A stretch of DNA of 9,900 nucleotides from Spirochaetales bacterium (GCA_017962865.1 JAGCUM010000230.1:1-9900); one strand, 5' to 3'. Positions 1-7,267 are shown, numbered from the stretch's first letter. Notes: generated by a model not told the origin, from the sequence alone. Numbers and translations are program-made.

Positions 1-72
1 AGAAAGCCCTCCAAGCCCTTCAACAAGGGTGAGAAGCGCGATTCCAAGCCCAGACACACGGACGAGAGCTGA
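1..72 (+). CDS. C-terminal tail of upstream gene, probably polynucleotide phosphorylase (partial)
   Basis: Reading frame 1 is open from the left edge to a TGA at 70-72 and encodes 23 residues beginning RKPSKPFNKGEKRD. The tail is rich in Lys, Arg and Pro and looks disordered. Its stop overlaps the dut start (TGATG), which indicates a real co-transcribed gene and translational coupling. The pnp identity is inferred only from context: in spirochaetes pnp lies just upstream of the lptF-lptG-tgt group, and PNPases often end in a basic tail after the S1 domain. No catalytic or RNA-binding domain is visible in the fragment, so another protein is possible. Confidence 0.5.
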   Translation, partial: RKPSKPFNKGEKRDSKPRHTDES

Positions 73-518
73 TGGACAAGGTTGTTGTCAAAGTACAGTT
101 GATTTCTGATGGAGCCAGACTTCCGGTCTACGGCTCCAGCCAGGCGGCAGGCGCAGATCTCTGCGCCTGTCTTGGTAATCAGAGCCTCACGATAGAGCCG
201 CACAGATGGGCGATGGTACCCACGGGTATCTCAATTGCTCTTCCTGAAGGCTACGAGGCTCAGGTAAGACCGCGTTCCGGACTGGCTGCAAAGAAGGGCA
301 TTACGGTCCTCAACAGCCCCGGAACAGTTGATTCGGACTACCGCGGAGAGGTAAAGGTCATTCTGATCAACCACTCCGATGAAAGCTTCGTAATCAACGA
401 CGGCGACCGCATCGCACAGATGGTCATCGCAAGGCACGAGACTGCCTGTTTCGAGGTTGTTGCCTCGCTTGATGAGACCCAGCGCGGAGCAGGGGGCTTC
501 GGTTCCACGGGAATCTGA
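72..518 (+). CDS. dut: dUTP diphosphatase (trimeric dUTPase)
   Basis: Hydrolyses dUTP to dUMP and pyrophosphate in the cytoplasm, keeping uracil out of DNA and supplying dUMP for thymidylate synthesis. At 148 aa it has the normal length of the homotrimeric family, and all five motifs are present in order: AGADLCA (26-32), PRSGLAAKKGI (67-77), the hairpin motif GTVDSDYRGE (84-93), GDRIAQMVI (111-119) and the C-terminal glycine-rich arm RGAGGFGSTG (138-147). D87 matches the catalytic water-activating Asp (E. coli D90) and Y90 the Tyr that excludes ribose. The start ATG at 72 overlaps the upstream stop by one base; only a weak GAGAG lies in front, so coupled translation is likely. The protein ends at the usual family boundary. 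A Lys/Ala-rich reading frame in +1 follows immediately and is listed separately. Confidence 0.97.
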   Translation: MDKVVVKVQLISDGARLPVYGSSQAAGADLCACLGNQSLTIEPHRWAMVPTGISIALPEGYEAQVRPRSGLAAKKGITVLNSPGTVDSDYRGEVKVILINHSDESFVINDGDRIAQMVIARHETACFEVVASLDETQRGAGGFGSTGI

Positions 519-531
519 TTACCTGGCTTAC

Positions 532-575
532 AAGGGGCAGAAGGCTAACAAGGAGCAGAAAGCTCAGAAAGCTCA
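532..575 (+). repeat. Short imperfect 18-bp tandem repeat after dut
   Basis: Two adjacent 18-bp units, at 532-549 and 550-567, differ at only four positions (core AAGGRGCAGAARGCT), followed by a partial third copy AAAGCTCA at 568-575. The period is a multiple of three. In the +1 frame relative to dut the units read as Lys/Gln/Ala-rich codons that run to a TAA at 577-579. The stretch may be decayed or frameshifted coding tail, or simply intergenic low-complexity sequence. No terminator hairpin is visible between dut and lptF. Confidence 0.5.
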
Positions 576-602
576 CTAAGTGCCACAAAACGCGCCTGTA
601 TA

Positions 603-611
603 TGGTATAAT
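603..611 (+). promoter_or_regulatory. Extended -10 promoter directly in front of lptF
   Basis: TGG followed by TATAAT at 606-611 is a perfect extended -10 element. The -35 region is poor (GCCACA at 582-587, 18-bp spacer), which is tolerated by extended -10 promoters. The lptF ATG begins only 6 bases after the hexamer, where transcription would be expected to start. No Shine-Dalgarno lies in the gap. This suggests a leaderless lptF mRNA in addition to any read-through from dut. Confidence 0.5.
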
Positions 612-617
612 TGCTAT

Positions 618-1892
618 ATGTTTGGAAGAAGAGGAAAAGAAAAGCACGGATTGCTCTACTGGTATGTAGGGCGAGAGTATGTGTTTTCGTTCATAGTGGC
701 GTTCCTCTTCTTTTTCTTTATCTTCTTCGTGAACCAGATCCTGGTTCTGGCGCAGAAGATACTTCTGAAGAACGTCAACATTGCGGATGTGCTGCTGCTT
801 GTAGTATTCTCCATCCCGCAGTTTCTGATGTACACCATGCCGTTCAGCTCCCTGGCATCTGCGAGCATGGTAATAGGCAATCTCTCATCCCAGAACGAGA
901 TACTGGCCCTGCGCTCGAGCGGTGTGCACGTGAAGCACATCTTCAGACCCATCCTTGTGGTCTCCATCGTGCTTTCAGGGGCCACGCTCATGATTGCCGA
1001 CTGGATGATTCCGTATACAACGGCCCTGTACAAGGATCTCTATGCCGAAATCCTTCAGAGCATGCCCACGTTCGAGCTAAAGAGCTACAGCTCCACACGC
1101 TTCGGGAAGAGGGTCATCTCAAACGGCATGGTGGACGGCAACGTCCTGTATGACGTGATGATATTCGACGATGCCGACAGCCGTCAGAGCAGGGTGATAA
1201 CTGCAACCGAAGGCCGCATAACCGTGCTGGATATAGACAGGTACCTGTACCAGATAGATCTGGAGAATCCACAGATAATGATTACCGATTCGGCAAGGGT
1301 CAATGAGTATTCGCTTGCAAGTGCATCCTCAATGACGTTGTATCTGGACCTCAGTTCATCTGCAGGCGGCCTTGTCAACATCACTCCGTCACAGATGTCC
1401 ATAAGTCAGCTGCGCGAGGCTGCCGAGGAGAGGCTGTCCGAGCAGGAATCGATCCTTGCACAGAAGCAGAGCAGTATCAGCATGGCTGCTCAGGATCTGG
1501 GAGAATCCCTGTTCTTCCTTGACCGCAACGACAATCCGGGCATCAGAAGCGTACTTCAGGAGTCATCTTATCTGGCTCAGACGAAGGACTACAGAGGCTT
1601 CAGCTTCTATTATCAGTACTATCGCAGCGAGCTTCAGAAGAAGATGGCACTTTCACTTGCCTGTACCTTCCTGGTTTTCGTGGCATTCCCGATATCGTTC
1701 TTCAAGGTCAAGAACGGGCGCCTTATCGGTTTCGGACTGTCGATGTTCGTAGCCTGTGCCTACTGGTTCTTCATCTATTTCATGCATGTGAAGGCAATTG
1801 CTTCGCCGCTTCATCCGGCCCTGTTCCTATGGGCGCCTGATGCCGTGGTATTCATAGTAGGCCTCATCCTGCTGTGGAGGACCAGAAAATGA
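618..1892 (+). CDS. lptF: LptF, inner-membrane permease subunit of the LPS export ABC transporter (YjgP/YjgQ family)
   Basis: With LptG and the ATPase LptB, LptF extracts lipopolysaccharide or a related glycolipid from the inner membrane and passes it to the periplasmic Lpt bridge. The layout is the family's: three N-terminal membrane segments (about 22-45, 56-86, 108-130), a periplasmic beta-rich domain (about 150-260), and three C-terminal segments (about 343-362, 369-392, 400-420). The opening LLYWYVGREYVFSF matches the amphipathic start of the family. At 424 aa it is longer than the usual ~360; the surplus is a Glu/Gln/Ser-rich, probably helical stretch (about 265-325) before the fourth membrane segment. 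The 618 start has no Shine-Dalgarno, but no other initiator lies upstream in frame and the length fits. Which of the two paralogues is LptF rather than LptG is assigned by order. Confidence 0.85.
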   Translation: MFGRRGKEKHGLLYWYVGREYVFSFIVAFLFFFFIFFVNQILVLAQKILLKNVNIADVLLLVVFSIPQFLMYTMPFSSLASASMVIGNLSSQNEILALRSSGVHVKHIFRPILVVSIVLSGATLMIADWMIPYTTALYKDLYAEILQSMPTFELKSYSSTRFGKRVISNGMVDGNVLYDVMIFDDADSRQSRVITATEGRITVLDIDRYLYQIDLENPQIMITDSARVNEYSLASASSMTLYLDLSSSAGGLVNITPSQMSISQLREAAEERLSEQESILAQKQSSISMAAQDLGESLFFLDRNDNPGIRSVLQESSYLAQTKDYRGFSFYYQYYRSELQKKMALSLACTFLVFVAFPISFFKVKNGRLIGFGLSMFVACAYWFFIYFMHVKAIASPLHPALFLWAPDAVVFIVGLILLWRTRK

Positions 1893-2980
1893 GCATGAGG
1901 ACCCTCGACCGCTATACGATCACATCGATTCTCAAGACCGGTATCGCAACGTCTCTGCTGGCCTGTTTCATGCTTCTGGGAGTGGATCTGTTCTCGAATC
2001 TGGATCTGTACATGAACCACAACATCGGTTTTGCCAAGGCCTTTTCCGTGACGATTCTCTATGCTCCGGAGGCATTTCTCCTGGCCCTGGGACCGTCATT
2101 TCTATTTGCCGTGACTTATCAGCTCTCGATGCTTCACGCGCACAACGAGGTCATGACCGTACTGAATTCCGGCGTCAGCCTCTCCAGAATAGTCAGGCCC
2201 ATAATAGTCATGTCGGTCATTCTTGCGGGTTTCTACTTCGGTTTCAATGAATTTGTGGCAATCCCGAGCTCCAACGCCAAGGCCCTTCAGATGGAGAACA
2301 TCACGAAGGATACCGACTCGACGAACAACCAGGACATTGCACTCAGCGATATGCAGAGCGGCTATATGGTCTATGCCGGCATATACTCCGATTCCGATCA
2401 GAGCCTTTACGATGTCTCCCTGGTGGAGAGTGATGAGCACGGGGCCCTGATAAGAAGAACCGATGCCCACAGAGCCATCTACAATCAGGAGACCGGGCTC
2501 TGGAGATTCTATGATGCATATGTCTACACACCGGGTCCCGACGGAGTGAAGGTCGAGCATATAGGTGATGTCGAGAATACGGTGCTGTTGCTGGAACCGC
2601 AGCTGTTTCGCAATGTAAGCAATGAGATCTCGACGATGTCCCTCAAGCTTGCCAAGGCCTATCTGGACAGGATGAAGGGCCTGAACCCCGAACAGTATGC
2701 GAGCATGGGAACCGAATACTACAAGAGGATTTTCAGCTGCCTCACGCCGCTGATAATGATTCTCATTGCATGCAGCATCAATTACCGCTTCAAGAAGAAT
2801 ATCCTTTTCTTCTCGCTGGTATGCTCGATCTGCATTGCCGTCGTCTACTTCGTAGTACAGATGATGACCGTGATGCTCTCGGATCAGGGGGTGATTGCTC
2901 CCCAGCTGGGAACACTGATACCGTTTATCGTGATAATCTCGCTTACAACCGTAATGGGGTTGTTGCTCAGAAGACAGTAG
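1889..2980 (+). CDS. lptG: LptG, inner-membrane permease subunit of the LPS export ABC transporter (YjgP/YjgQ family)
   Basis: This is the partner of LptF in the LptB2FG exporter. The 363-aa protein has three N-terminal membrane segments (about 15-38, 50-80, 100-122), a periplasmic domain (about 125-255) and three C-terminal segments (about 285-302, 308-330, 340-358). The helix before TM4 contains EISTMSLKLAKAYLDRM, the standard compact family form and a contrast to the expanded equivalent in LptF. I chose the ATG at 1889, which overlaps the lptF stop as ATGA, because GGAGG at 1876-1880 sits 8 bases ahead of it. A GTG at 1874 in the same frame would put that ribosome-binding site inside the gene. 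The tight overlap with lptF implies coupled, near-equimolar synthesis. LptB, LptC and LptA are not in the window. Confidence 0.87.
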   Translation: MSMRTLDRYTITSILKTGIATSLLACFMLLGVDLFSNLDLYMNHNIGFAKAFSVTILYAPEAFLLALGPSFLFAVTYQLSMLHAHNEVMTVLNSGVSLSRIVRPIIVMSVILAGFYFGFNEFVAIPSSNAKALQMENITKDTDSTNNQDIALSDMQSGYMVYAGIYSDSDQSLYDVSLVESDEHGALIRRTDAHRAIYNQETGLWRFYDAYVYTPGPDGVKVEHIGDVENTVLLLEPQLFRNVSNEISTMSLKLAKAYLDRMKGLNPEQYASMGTEYYKRIFSCLTPLIMILIACSINYRFKKNILFFSLVCSICIAVVYFVVQMMTVMLSDQGVIAPQLGTLIPFIVIISLTTVMGLLLRRQ

Positions 2981-2986
2981 GGTTAT

Positions 2987-4147
2987 ATGGAAAAGCGAAT
3001 ATTCAGACTTAAGCATCAGGATACCTCCTGCAAGGCACGTACCGGAGAGATAACTCTTCCCCACGGTGTCGTACAGACTCCGGCCTTCATGCCGGTGGGA
3101 ACCAACGGAACCGTCAAGGGCATCCATCATGACGATGTTGCGAAAATAGGGTACAACCTGATTCTGGGAAACACATACCATCTCTATCTCAGACCCGGAA
3201 TCGAGGTCCTCAGGACTTTCGACGGGCTTCATAACTTCAGCCACTGGAACGGCAACATCCTCACCGACAGCGGTGGTTTCCAGGTGTTCTCCCTGAGCCA
3301 GCTCAGGCGTATTCATGAAGAAGGCGTGAAGTTCCAGAGCCATATCGACGGTACCAGACATATCTTCACTCCGGAGAAGGTCGTTGATATCCAGCAGGTC
3401 ATAGGCTCGGACATCGCCATGATGCTGGATGTGTGCTCAGCTCCCGGAATCTCTTGGAAGGAGACCCTCAAGGCCATGGACATCACCCATCTTTGGGCAG
3501 AGAGGGCCATTGTAAGGCGTGACAGCCTTGCGGATCTGACCGGAAGGGCATTCCGAGGGAATCTGTTCGGAATAGTGCAGGGCGGATTCTATGAAGACCT
3601 GCGAATCAAGAGTGCACGGACAATCAGCTCGATGGATTTCCCGGGAATTGCCATAGGCGGCCTTTCCGTCGGAGAGAGCAAGGAGGATTTCTGCAGATTC
3701 CTGGCTCTGACAGCCGAGAATATCACTGCTTCCAAGCCCAGATACGTCATGGGAATCGGAACTCCGGACTATATCCTCGAGGCAATCGAGAACGGCATAG
3801 ACCTCTTTGACTGCGTGCTTGCCACACGTACGGCAAGAAACGGCAGCGTCTTCACCGATGACGGAATGCTTACACTGTCGCGTTCATTCAATGAGTTCGA
3901 CCACGGTCCCATCCAGGAGGGCTGTACCTGCCGTGCCTGCACCGAGTATTCTCTTGCCTACATGAGGCATATGTTCAAGTGCAACGAGATGCTGGGCGGA
4001 ATGCTTGCCACCGAGCATAACCTGACTTACCTTTACAATCTGATCCTCAGGGCCCGCAAGGCCATCGAGGAGAACAGATTTGCTTCCTTCAAGAAAGAAT
4101 ACCTTGAGCGTTTTTACGCCAACGGCGGACGCTGTGTGAGGTCCTGA
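2987..4147 (+). CDS. tgt: tRNA-guanine transglycosylase (queuine tRNA-ribosyltransferase)
   Basis: Exchanges guanine-34 of tRNA Asp, Asn, His and Tyr for preQ1, the committed step of queuosine incorporation. The 386-aa protein is full length, with its parts where expected. TDSGGFQVFSL carries the general acid/base D94. D148 and C150 lie in the base-binding segment, and GIVQGG is at 195-200. GGLSVGE (224-230) has V228, the residue linked to preQ1 rather than queuine use. FDCV holds the nucleophile D275, followed by TRTARNG. The zinc site is C313, C315, C318 and H344. These positions match the Zymomonas enzyme with a nearly constant offset. It lies 6 bp after lptG with a modest AGGG ribosome-binding site and overlaps the next gene by one base. 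The loop after the nucleophile reads LATR where many homologues have PTR. Confidence 0.97.
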   Translation: MEKRIFRLKHQDTSCKARTGEITLPHGVVQTPAFMPVGTNGTVKGIHHDDVAKIGYNLILGNTYHLYLRPGIEVLRTFDGLHNFSHWNGNILTDSGGFQVFSLSQLRRIHEEGVKFQSHIDGTRHIFTPEKVVDIQQVIGSDIAMMLDVCSAPGISWKETLKAMDITHLWAERAIVRRDSLADLTGRAFRGNLFGIVQGGFYEDLRIKSARTISSMDFPGIAIGGLSVGESKEDFCRFLALTAENITASKPRYVMGIGTPDYILEAIENGIDLFDCVLATRTARNGSVFTDDGMLTLSRSFNEFDHGPIQEGCTCRACTEYSLAYMRHMFKCNEMLGGMLATEHNLTYLYNLILRARKAIEENRFASFKKEYLERFYANGGRCVRS

Positions 4148-4563
4148 TGCGCTTTCCGTACCACGGTGCCGGAATAGGCTTGGTAAAGGACGGATATATC
4201 CTGCTTGGAAAGAGGTCCGACCATCCGTTCTACGGGAAGTGGTCCGTGCCCGGAGGCGGAAGGGAGAAGGGCGACAGAACTGAGCTTGATAATGCAGTCA
4301 GGGAGTTCTCCGAAGAGACCGGCGTCGATTTCTCCGCATTGCAGGCAAAGCCCATCGGAAGCTGGAAACTGAGGCTTCCTTTTTTCAGTTGGCGTACTTT
4401 TTTCTATACCGTACCAGATTTTGAGGTATCGTTGTCACCGGATGAGTTTTCTGAAATCCTGTGGATAAAGCTTGATGAGGTGGGCATAAAAAAACACCTC
4501 AGACCTTTTACAAGATCCGAGGTGCGTTGTCTTTCAAAGCTTCTCAGAAAGATGCAAGCTTGA
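4147..4563 (+). CDS. Nudix hydrolase (MutT-like)
   Basis: A 138-aa single-domain Nudix protein, expected to hydrolyse a nucleoside diphosphate linked to another group; the substrate cannot be told. Family landmarks: the first strand GAGIGLVKDGYILLGKR (7-23), GKWSVPGGG (30-38), and the Nudix helix core REFSEETGV (52-60), whose E53, E56 and E57 are the metal ligands. LWIKLDEV (105-112) follows near the C-terminus. The first half of the Nudix box is irregular: counting back from R52, the usual Glu falls on R44, with D43 next to it, as if one residue were inserted. The ATG overlaps the tgt stop (TGATG), with TGAGG 5 bases ahead. The 3' end overlaps convergent greA by 20 bp, and codons 114-126 also encode the greA terminator on the other strand. 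Confidence 0.9.
   Translation: MRFPYHGAGIGLVKDGYILLGKRSDHPFYGKWSVPGGGREKGDRTELDNAVREFSEETGVDFSALQAKPIGSWKLRLPFFSWRTFFYTVPDFEVSLSPDEFSEILWIKLDEVGIKKHLRPFTRSEVRCLSKLLRKMQA
4488..4524 (-). terminator. Intrinsic terminator of greA, inside the Nudix gene
   Basis: Read on the - strand, arms at 4524-4513 and 4506-4495 form a 12-bp stem (CACCTCGGATCT with AGGTCTGAGGTG, two G-U wobbles) closing a 6-base loop. Seven U residues follow directly (4494-4488). It starts 19 bases after the greA stop. On the + strand the hairpin also forms but lacks a trailing U tract, so it should not end the Nudix transcript. Confidence 0.88.
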
Positions 4564-7255
4564 TTGATTTGACGGTGTAGTCATAGTCCACGCCGTTGAT
4601 GCTGAACTTTCTGTTCTCATCCTTCTCCATGTTGTAGATGGCCTGTCCGAGCGGGCTCTTGAAGTTGAGGATGTTCCTGTTGGGATCGCTCTCCCACGGA
4701 CCGAGGATGGTGTAGGTGATCTCCGATCCCGACTTGTTGTCGGCGAATACCACGACGGTTCCGAAGGAAACGAGATTGGTATCCACGTTCTCGGGCAGGA
4801 TTACCTGTGCACTGGAAACCTCGTCAGTCAGCTCGTTCATCCTTCTGTTGAGGAACTTCTGCTTGTCCTTGGCATACTGGTACTCGGAGTTCTCACGCAG
4901 GTCGCCGAGCTCTCTGGCTGCTCCGATATCCTTGGAGTTGGCGGGAATCTCAACGTTCATGATGTTCTCGAGCTCCTGGCTCTTTGCCTCGAGCATTGCC
5001 TTTGTGCAGAGAAGTCCCTTGGGGATGATCTTCTTCTTGTCGATTGCCTTGTTGGGGTTGTCTCCCGTGATGGCTTCCCAGTTCTCCGGGAAACGGTTTG
5101 CAATCTGGTGCTTGACTGTAAGTCTCTCGTTCTCGAGATCGGGGATTCCCCTGAGCATGGAGTAGAGCATCTGGGCTTCCGACGGGTCGGAATTCTCAAT
5201 TGCCTTGTAGACCTGCTTGTCCTCCGTGAACAGCGATGCGACAAGCTGCTTCTGTCTCTTCTTGTTGTCTGCGACATCAGCAGAGTTTGCGATTCTCTTG
5301 TTTACGTGGGCGAGGAGGTTGATCTTGGTCTTGAGAAGGTCGTCGCTCGTGACCTTTGCTCTTGCCCATTCCTTCTTGTCGAAGTTCTTTTCCAGATAGA
5401 GGAAGAAGTCCGGATCTTCCTTGTAGCTGTCGATGGACTTGGCAAGGATCTTGTAGATGGCGTTCTTCTTCGGACCGTCTGCGATGGTTCTTTCCATGAA
5501 CTGACAAGTGTAGTAGGGATAAAGAGATATTACGATATCCTGCCACTTGTCCACGTTGTCCTTGAGGTTCTCGATATAGCTTCTCTTGATCTCGTTGTCC
5601 TGGATGCTCCTGAAGAACTCCTCCTTGTCGGAAAGGGCATTGTAGTACTCGACGAAGCTGTGGTTGCCTGCATCGATGGACAGTCCCTTTCTGTTGATGA
5701 GGTTGTCGAGGACAAGGTAGCTGATGAGCCCGTTGGGATTGACGACCTGGGCCATGGAAACGAAGTACTTGACCATGGCAGCGAACTCGTCGCTGTCGAC
5801 CTCGCCCTTCTGGGAGAGGAAGTCTTTCATGATGCGGATCTTCTCATAGATGTCCTTCGTGCCCTTGAACAGTGCCAGCTCCTTCTCTTCGAAGGTTATG
5901 GGAGTTGTTCTGAGGACATAGACATCGGTAGCACTGTCGCTGATGCCGAAATACTCGTTGGTGGAGAGCTCCTTCTTTGCGGCTGTCTGCCAGACGGACC
6001 ACTGCTTGTCATCGAGGACAGAGGGTACGAGCTCGGCTTTCATCTGCTTGAGGGAAGCCTGGTTGTTGTAGGACTCCATTATGACCCTGAGGCCCCATTC
6101 CACGTTGTCCTTCTCGAGGAACTTGGCTGCAAGCTTCTCTTTGGGGACAGCTGCCTTGAGGACCCAGATGTGGCGCTTGGGGAGGACTCTCAGAGAAGAG
6201 AAGGCCATCTTTGTGCTCATCTTGTGGATTCCCTTTCCGGCGAACTGGATGACCATCTCGTCCTTCTCGATCTTGTTGATTCTTCCGAGCTTCCAGGTCT
6301 CGTGGAACACGAAGGCACCCTCGACGAATTCAATCTGATTCTCGAAGTTCTGGATGGCTACGTTGATGTCCATGTAATCACCGAGGATTCCGGTATTGTT
6401 GAGGCAGTACTCGAGTCTCGGGTTGTCCTTGTACTTCTCGCGCCAGTATTTGATGAGTCTGTCGCGGTCGTCTTCCTTGCGCTCGAGGTCCTTTGCGCTT
6501 CTGAGGGTCGGATCGTAGTAGATGATCTTCTTGAGAAGCTCGATCTTGGTATTGAGGTCGCAGTCTGCCTTCTCGAGTACGGACTTGAGGGCGAATGCTC
6601 CATTGCCTCTGCCCATGGTCTCGGCGATCTTCGTGGCCAAGGAGATGAGATAGGCGGTATCGTCTGCCTTGAGGTCCATGATCTTGTCCCAGACGATCTT
6701 CAGGGATCCGAGGTCCGGATTCTTGAGGTTTCTTCTGATGATGCTTCTGTAGCAGGAGATTGCGCCTGTGATGTCGCCTGTCTTCTCATAGTGGTCGGCA
6801 AGCTTGTACAGGACTTCCGTCTCTTCCATATCCACCTTCACCAGACGCTCCCAGGTCTGGATCTTGTCTTCGGTTCTGTTCGTAAGCGAATAGCACTCGG
6901 CCAGGACCTTGAGGACATAGGAACTCTCCCTGAAACTCAGGATCTTCTGGGCGAGGAAGATGGTCTGCTCGATCTTGGATTCTTCATAGTACTGCTCCAG
7001 AAGCTGGAGGATGTGTCTGTCATCCGTGGGATGCTTTCCCGTGATGGTCAGCAGGTACCTGATGGCAATTGAATTCTTGTCTTTGTCTTCGAGGCTCTGT
7101 TCGCAGATCTTCTTGAAATCCAGTCTTTCATCTGCGTCTGTAAGCTTGCCTGCAATTTCATCCAGCTTCTGGAATTGTTCGATTCCGACTGCGGATGTGC
7201 TGGTGCTCTGCCAAAGCTCGTCATCAATCAGGTCTCTGACTTCAATAGCTGTCAT
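4544..7255 (-). CDS. greA: Giant GreA-type transcript cleavage factor with N-terminal helical-repeat region
   Basis: Gre factors insert a coiled coil into the RNA polymerase secondary channel and stimulate cleavage of backtracked RNA. This protein has 903 aa against about 158 for ordinary GreA, but matches the ~900-aa spirochaetal form. Residues ~85-200 look like TPR or similar paired helices (for example EVLYKLADHYEKTGDITGAI). A middle segment around 310-370 (ETWKLGRINKIEKDEMVIQF) looks like a small beta domain. The rest is helical. The Gre domain fills the last ~155 residues: the coiled-coil tip ELGDLRENSEYQYAKDKQ keeps both acidic residues (D785, E788) needed for cleavage, then a C-terminal FKBP-like domain with LGPWESDP and SPLGQAIYN. 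AAGGAG lies 6 bases before the ATG. Codon choice is strongly biased, suggesting high expression. The role of the long N-terminal part is unknown to me. Confidence 0.93.
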   Translation of the reverse strand: MTAIEVRDLIDDELWQSTSTSAVGIEQFQKLDEIAGKLTDADERLDFKKICEQSLEDKDKNSIAIRYLLTITGKHPTDDRHILQLLEQYYEESKIEQTIFLAQKILSFRESSYVLKVLAECYSLTNRTEDKIQTWERLVKVDMEETEVLYKLADHYEKTGDITGAISCYRSIIRRNLKNPDLGSLKIVWDKIMDLKADDTAYLISLATKIAETMGRGNGAFALKSVLEKADCDLNTKIELLKKIIYYDPTLRSAKDLERKEDDRDRLIKYWREKYKDNPRLEYCLNNTGILGDYMDINVAIQNFENQIEFVEGAFVFHETWKLGRINKIEKDEMVIQFAGKGIHKMSTKMAFSSLRVLPKRHIWVLKAAVPKEKLAAKFLEKDNVEWGLRVIMESYNNQASLKQMKAELVPSVLDDKQWSVWQTAAKKELSTNEYFGISDSATDVYVLRTTPITFEEKELALFKGTKDIYEKIRIMKDFLSQKGEVDSDEFAAMVKYFVSMAQVVNPNGLISYLVLDNLINRKGLSIDAGNHSFVEYYNALSDKEEFFRSIQDNEIKRSYIENLKDNVDKWQDIVISLYPYYTCQFMERTIADGPKKNAIYKILAKSIDSYKEDPDFFLYLEKNFDKKEWARAKVTSDDLLKTKINLLAHVNKRIANSADVADNKKRQKQLVASLFTEDKQVYKAIENSDPSEAQMLYSMLRGIPDLENERLTVKHQIANRFPENWEAITGDNPNKAIDKKKIIPKGLLCTKAMLEAKSQELENIMNVEIPANSKDIGAARELGDLRENSEYQYAKDKQKFLNRRMNELTDEVSSAQVILPENVDTNLVSFGTVVVFADNKSGSEITYTILGPWESDPNRNILNFKSPLGQAIYNMEKDENRKFSINGVDYDYTVKSIKLASF

Positions 7256-7261
7256 AATGCG

Positions 7262-7267
7262 CTCCTT
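7262..7267 (-). promoter_or_regulatory. Ribosome-binding site of greA
   Basis: AAGGAG on the - strand, 6 bases before the ATG at 7255-7253. It is the strongest Shine-Dalgarno in the window and fixes the greA start. It lies 3 bases after the stop of a possible leader peptide. Confidence 0.8.

Noticed and set aside
1874..1888. GTG start for lptG five codons upstream of the chosen ATG.
   Set aside because: It would swallow the GGAGG ribosome-binding site at 1876-1880. That site is ideally spaced for the ATG at 1889, which also makes the usual ATGA overlap.
2102..3361. 419-codon open frame on the - strand spanning lptG and tgt.
   Set aside because: Both strands cannot plausibly code here: lptG and tgt have clear family motifs and the antisense product has none. 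Treated as a shadow frame.
4486..4524. Slippery A-AAA-AAA heptamer followed by a hairpin in the Nudix gene, suggesting -1 frameshifting.
   Set aside because: The stem begins with no spacer after the heptamer, whereas -1 sites need about 5-9 bases. The 0-frame product already has a normal Nudix C-terminus. The A-run is explained by the greA terminator.
4534..4563. Hairpin of two AAGCTT copies at the Nudix/greA overlap as a + strand terminator.
   Set aside because: The stem is A/T-rich with a bulge and a 13-base loop, and it is not followed by a U run. It is too weak to call.
5108..7072. 654-codon open frame on the + strand antisense to greA.
   Set aside because: It lies wholly within greA, reads as a Leu/Val/Asp-rich composition with no recognisable motif, and arises because greA rarely uses codons whose complements are stops. 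It is a codon-bias shadow.
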